Below, piece by piece: positions 62,500 through 64,000 of a stretch of 64,000 bases of DNA. Within the stretch, counting starts at the first letter, position 1. Each line of letters starts with the position of its first letter. Source of the DNA: Flavobacterium hungaricum (GTDB lineage: Bacteria > Bacteroidota > Bacteroidia > Flavobacteriales > Flavobacteriaceae). The DNA lies in contig NZ_PRDM01000001.1 of NCBI RefSeq assembly GCF_015182285.1, positions 806,001 to 870,000 of the forward strand, written 5' to 3'. The notes beneath the pieces were generated by a model. That model was not told where the DNA came from, ran no database searches, and was given only the letters and a program-made list of their open reading frames with translations. A program made the position numbers and the translations under genes.

Positions 62500-63063
62500 T
62501 TATTTAAGTTTGGCTCTAACTCTCGATTTTTTTATTGATTTAAGATTTAAAAAGTAACTTATTCTTCCGATAAGAAAGAGTAGAAATAACCCCGAAAAAA
62601 AGCTGATAATGGCATAGAGAAAGTAATCATTTGTTGAATAATGTAAGCTTTTTAATAAATTGAGTATACCTAAAGTGAAAAAGAAGAGACCGAAAATTAA
62701 TATAAGATATTTCATTAAAAAGTCTTTTTTGGGTAAATAATACTCTTCTCCAGGATTTTTAGGATTGTAATATACAGGCGTTATTTCTCCAATTTTAGCA
62801 GAAGAATTCGTTTTACCTTTGACTCTGTAACTTTTAGTGCCATATTCATTTTTATGAGAAAATGTAAAAACAGGTACTTTTACAGAAGGCGAGTCATCGC
62901 CACTGTTTTCAATAGAAATATCGATCATTTTTGCTTCAGTAAGGAGTCCATTTTTCTTTAGCTTTGACTGTTCTTTATGAACAGAATACGAAATATAAAT
63001 GGCTATGGAGCTAATTAAAATCAGAAAAGCATTCCAAAAATAGGTTCCGATAAATTCTAACAT
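62500..63063 (-). CDS. DUF3592 membrane protein
   Basis: A 187-residue protein: an N-terminal membrane helix, a beta-rich soluble domain with DISIENSGDDSPSVKVPVFTFSHKNEYGTKSYRVKGKTNSSAKIGEITPVYYNPKNPGEEYYL (the DUF3592 core), and two C-terminal helices. Function unknown. It follows the HEAT-repeat gene by 31 bases on the same strand and probably shares its transcript. Confidence 0.75.
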   Translation of the reverse strand: MLEFIGTYFWNAFLILISSIAIYISYSVHKEQSKLKKNGLLTEAKMIDISIENSGDDSPSVKVPVFTFSHKNEYGTKSYRVKGKTNSSAKIGEITPVYYNPKNPGEEYYLPKKDFLMKYLILIFGLFFFTLGILNLLKSLHYSTNDYFLYAIISFFSGLFLLFLIGRISYFLNLKSIKKSRVRAKLK

Positions 63064-63094
63064 AGTTATCTTGATAATTGTAATTTAATTGTAT

Positions 63095-63664
63095 TTAATC
63101 GAAATCAAACCATCTCGGAAGCTCTTCATTTTCATCAAGATGAGCGTACTCTTCAGGAAACATTTTGCTGAGTCTATAAATCATTTCTACTTTTACAACT
63201 GGATCTTCTGAGTTTTCGGCTAAATTTCTAATAGCAGCTATTGCTTCTTCGGTTCCAATGCTGCGTAATGCATGTCCACATTGATTGATAAATTGTCCAG
63301 TGCCAGTACTGTAAGATTCTAAGTAATCAAATTTCTGCTGCATTGCAATTTTGATAAAAGAAACGCTGGATGGATGCTGTCTCCATTGCAAATCTTTAAT
63401 AATAGCGTGATATTTTTCATGCCAGGGTTCTAATAACATTTCGTGAAGCAAATCTATACAGTCGTCATCTTCGTCTATTACCCAGTGAAATAACAGACAA
63501 AAGTCCATATCAGCACTATTTTTAGAAGTTATGATGTCTTTAATGATTTTCCTGCCTATTTCGTATTTAGATTCTATCGAGAAAGGAAGTTGTGCTTCTA
63601 TTTCGGGTTTTGAGTAGCGGCCACTTTTATTTTCGTTAAAGATCTGTTTTATTTTTTCTATCAT
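63095..63664 (-). CDS. HEAT-repeat-containing protein
   Basis: A 189-residue helical protein. Two or three short HEAT-like repeats are visible (HALRSIGTEEAIAAIRNLAENSEDPVVKVEMIYRLSKMF). The N-terminal half is helical with a Glu/Asp-rich loop (VIDEDDDCIDLLHEML). It probably mediates protein contacts. It is the first gene of a pair with the DUF3592 protein. No upstream neighbour is complete in the window. Confidence 0.7.
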   Translation of the reverse strand: MIEKIKQIFNENKSGRYSKPEIEAQLPFSIESKYEIGRKIIKDIITSKNSADMDFCLLFHWVIDEDDDCIDLLHEMLLEPWHEKYHAIIKDLQWRQHPSSVSFIKIAMQQKFDYLESYSTGTGQFINQCGHALRSIGTEEAIAAIRNLAENSEDPVVKVEMIYRLSKMFPEEYAHLDENEELPRWFDFD

Positions 63665-64000
63665 TGGTTGTTGCTGTAGAATTTCTCTGTAGTTATTTTT
63701 TACGAATGTAATTATTTTTACTATTGTTTGCAGAGATTATTATTCAGGATGGCTAATCTTCTTGTTACTCTATTTGTTATAAAGTACGATTGTATTTGTC
63801 GTATAGTAATTTTTCTCGATCATAATTGGTGTTCGGTTTCGAATATTGCTCCGTTTTTGTATAGTTACCTATGTAGTTCTTTTTCCCATATAATTTTATT
63901 ATGCAATTTTTATTTCATTGACAGCTAAAGAGAAACGAATTGTATTTAATTTTTTAAGGCGGTCCATCAATTGTTGGGTTGGGATTTACTTTAAATTTTC
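63665..64000. other. Right-edge region with no supported gene
   Basis: These 336 bases are AT-rich. A 15-codon minus-strand frame runs from the window edge to a TAA at 63954-63956 and could be the C-terminus of a gene starting beyond the window, but is too short to support. No hairpin or promoter stood out. Confidence 0.4.

Noticed and set aside
63728..63928. A 66-codon plus-strand frame at the right edge
   Set aside because: Composition is random-looking, no recognisable domain, and no promoter or start context.
63954..64000. C-terminal end of a minus-strand gene entering from beyond the right edge
   Set aside because: Only 15 codons are visible. The reading NPNPTIDGPP then stop is suggestive but too short to call.

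Overview
The window is a stretch of chromosome from a Flavobacterium-like member of the Bacteroidota. The evidence is: low G+C; little Shine-Dalgarno signal before starts; many promoters with the TAnnTTTG -7 box; a type IX secretion (T9SS) C-terminal sorting domain; energy-transducer and OstA-like proteins; and gene orders usual in Flavobacteriia, such as rsfS-ftsH beside birA and ddl beside a PASTA protein and rluD. I see no rRNA, tRNA, CRISPR, prophage or intact insertion sequence. Most genes are housekeeping. The unusual material is mainly between genes.

Layout. 1-2568: bifunctional aspartokinase/homoserine dehydrogenase thrA (C-terminus beyond the left edge), preceded by a previously unannotated 33-residue Thr/Ile-rich leader peptide that looks like a transcription attenuator. 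3070-6649: hutH, then a DUF47-Pit phosphate-uptake pair. 6899-12105: a lipoprotein, a DUF421 membrane protein, a protease-RimK fusion and clpC. 12363-16311: gyrA with a TPR protein. 16386-25821: OsmC, DUF349, a beta-barrel-like protein, a TPR/TonB-like/aroE operon, a class III aminotransferase and an OstA-like protein. 26104-29095: a GH13 lipoprotein and a GH130 phosphorylase. 29166-34793: rsfS-ftsH, a strong terminator, then LUD-cdsA-psd-ACBP-exported SOD. 34887-39442: birA, a membrane protein, SRPBCC, the tightly divergent pyrE/Nudix pair, and a small secreted-protein operon.

39443-41435 is a repeat-rich zone: a hexamer microsatellite, an XRE regulator, a nested palindrome, and 3.4 tandem copies of a roughly 300 bp unit carrying five short hairpins each. 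A cyclic-phosphate-type receiver protein follows. 41926-47823 holds an M14 peptidase, a DEAD-box helicase, a secreted protein, four tandem 90 bp repeats, phnA and coaD. 47232-47321 (minus) and 50044-50126 (plus) are two copies of an RNA-like element with conserved flanks and quite different but well-paired inner hairpins. 48006-51927 carries a DUF421 protein fused to a zinc ribbon, ddl, and PASTA-rluD. 52085-63664 is a run of minus-strand genes: a lipoprotein, an ABC ATPase with a degenerate first half, a sulfurtransferase, a DUF1398 protein, an alpha/beta hydrolase, a DinB/maleylpyruvate isomerase-like protein, a thioesterase, a T9SS cargo protein, an AHSA1-like protein, a Na+/H+ antiporter, and DUF3592 and HEAT-repeat proteins.

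The strongest items for follow-up are the thr leader, the paired structured-RNA elements, the hairpin array at 40437-41432, and promoters whose -7 box lies directly against or inside a start codon (thr leader, pyrE, helicase). All calls are by reading sequence; no database search was run.
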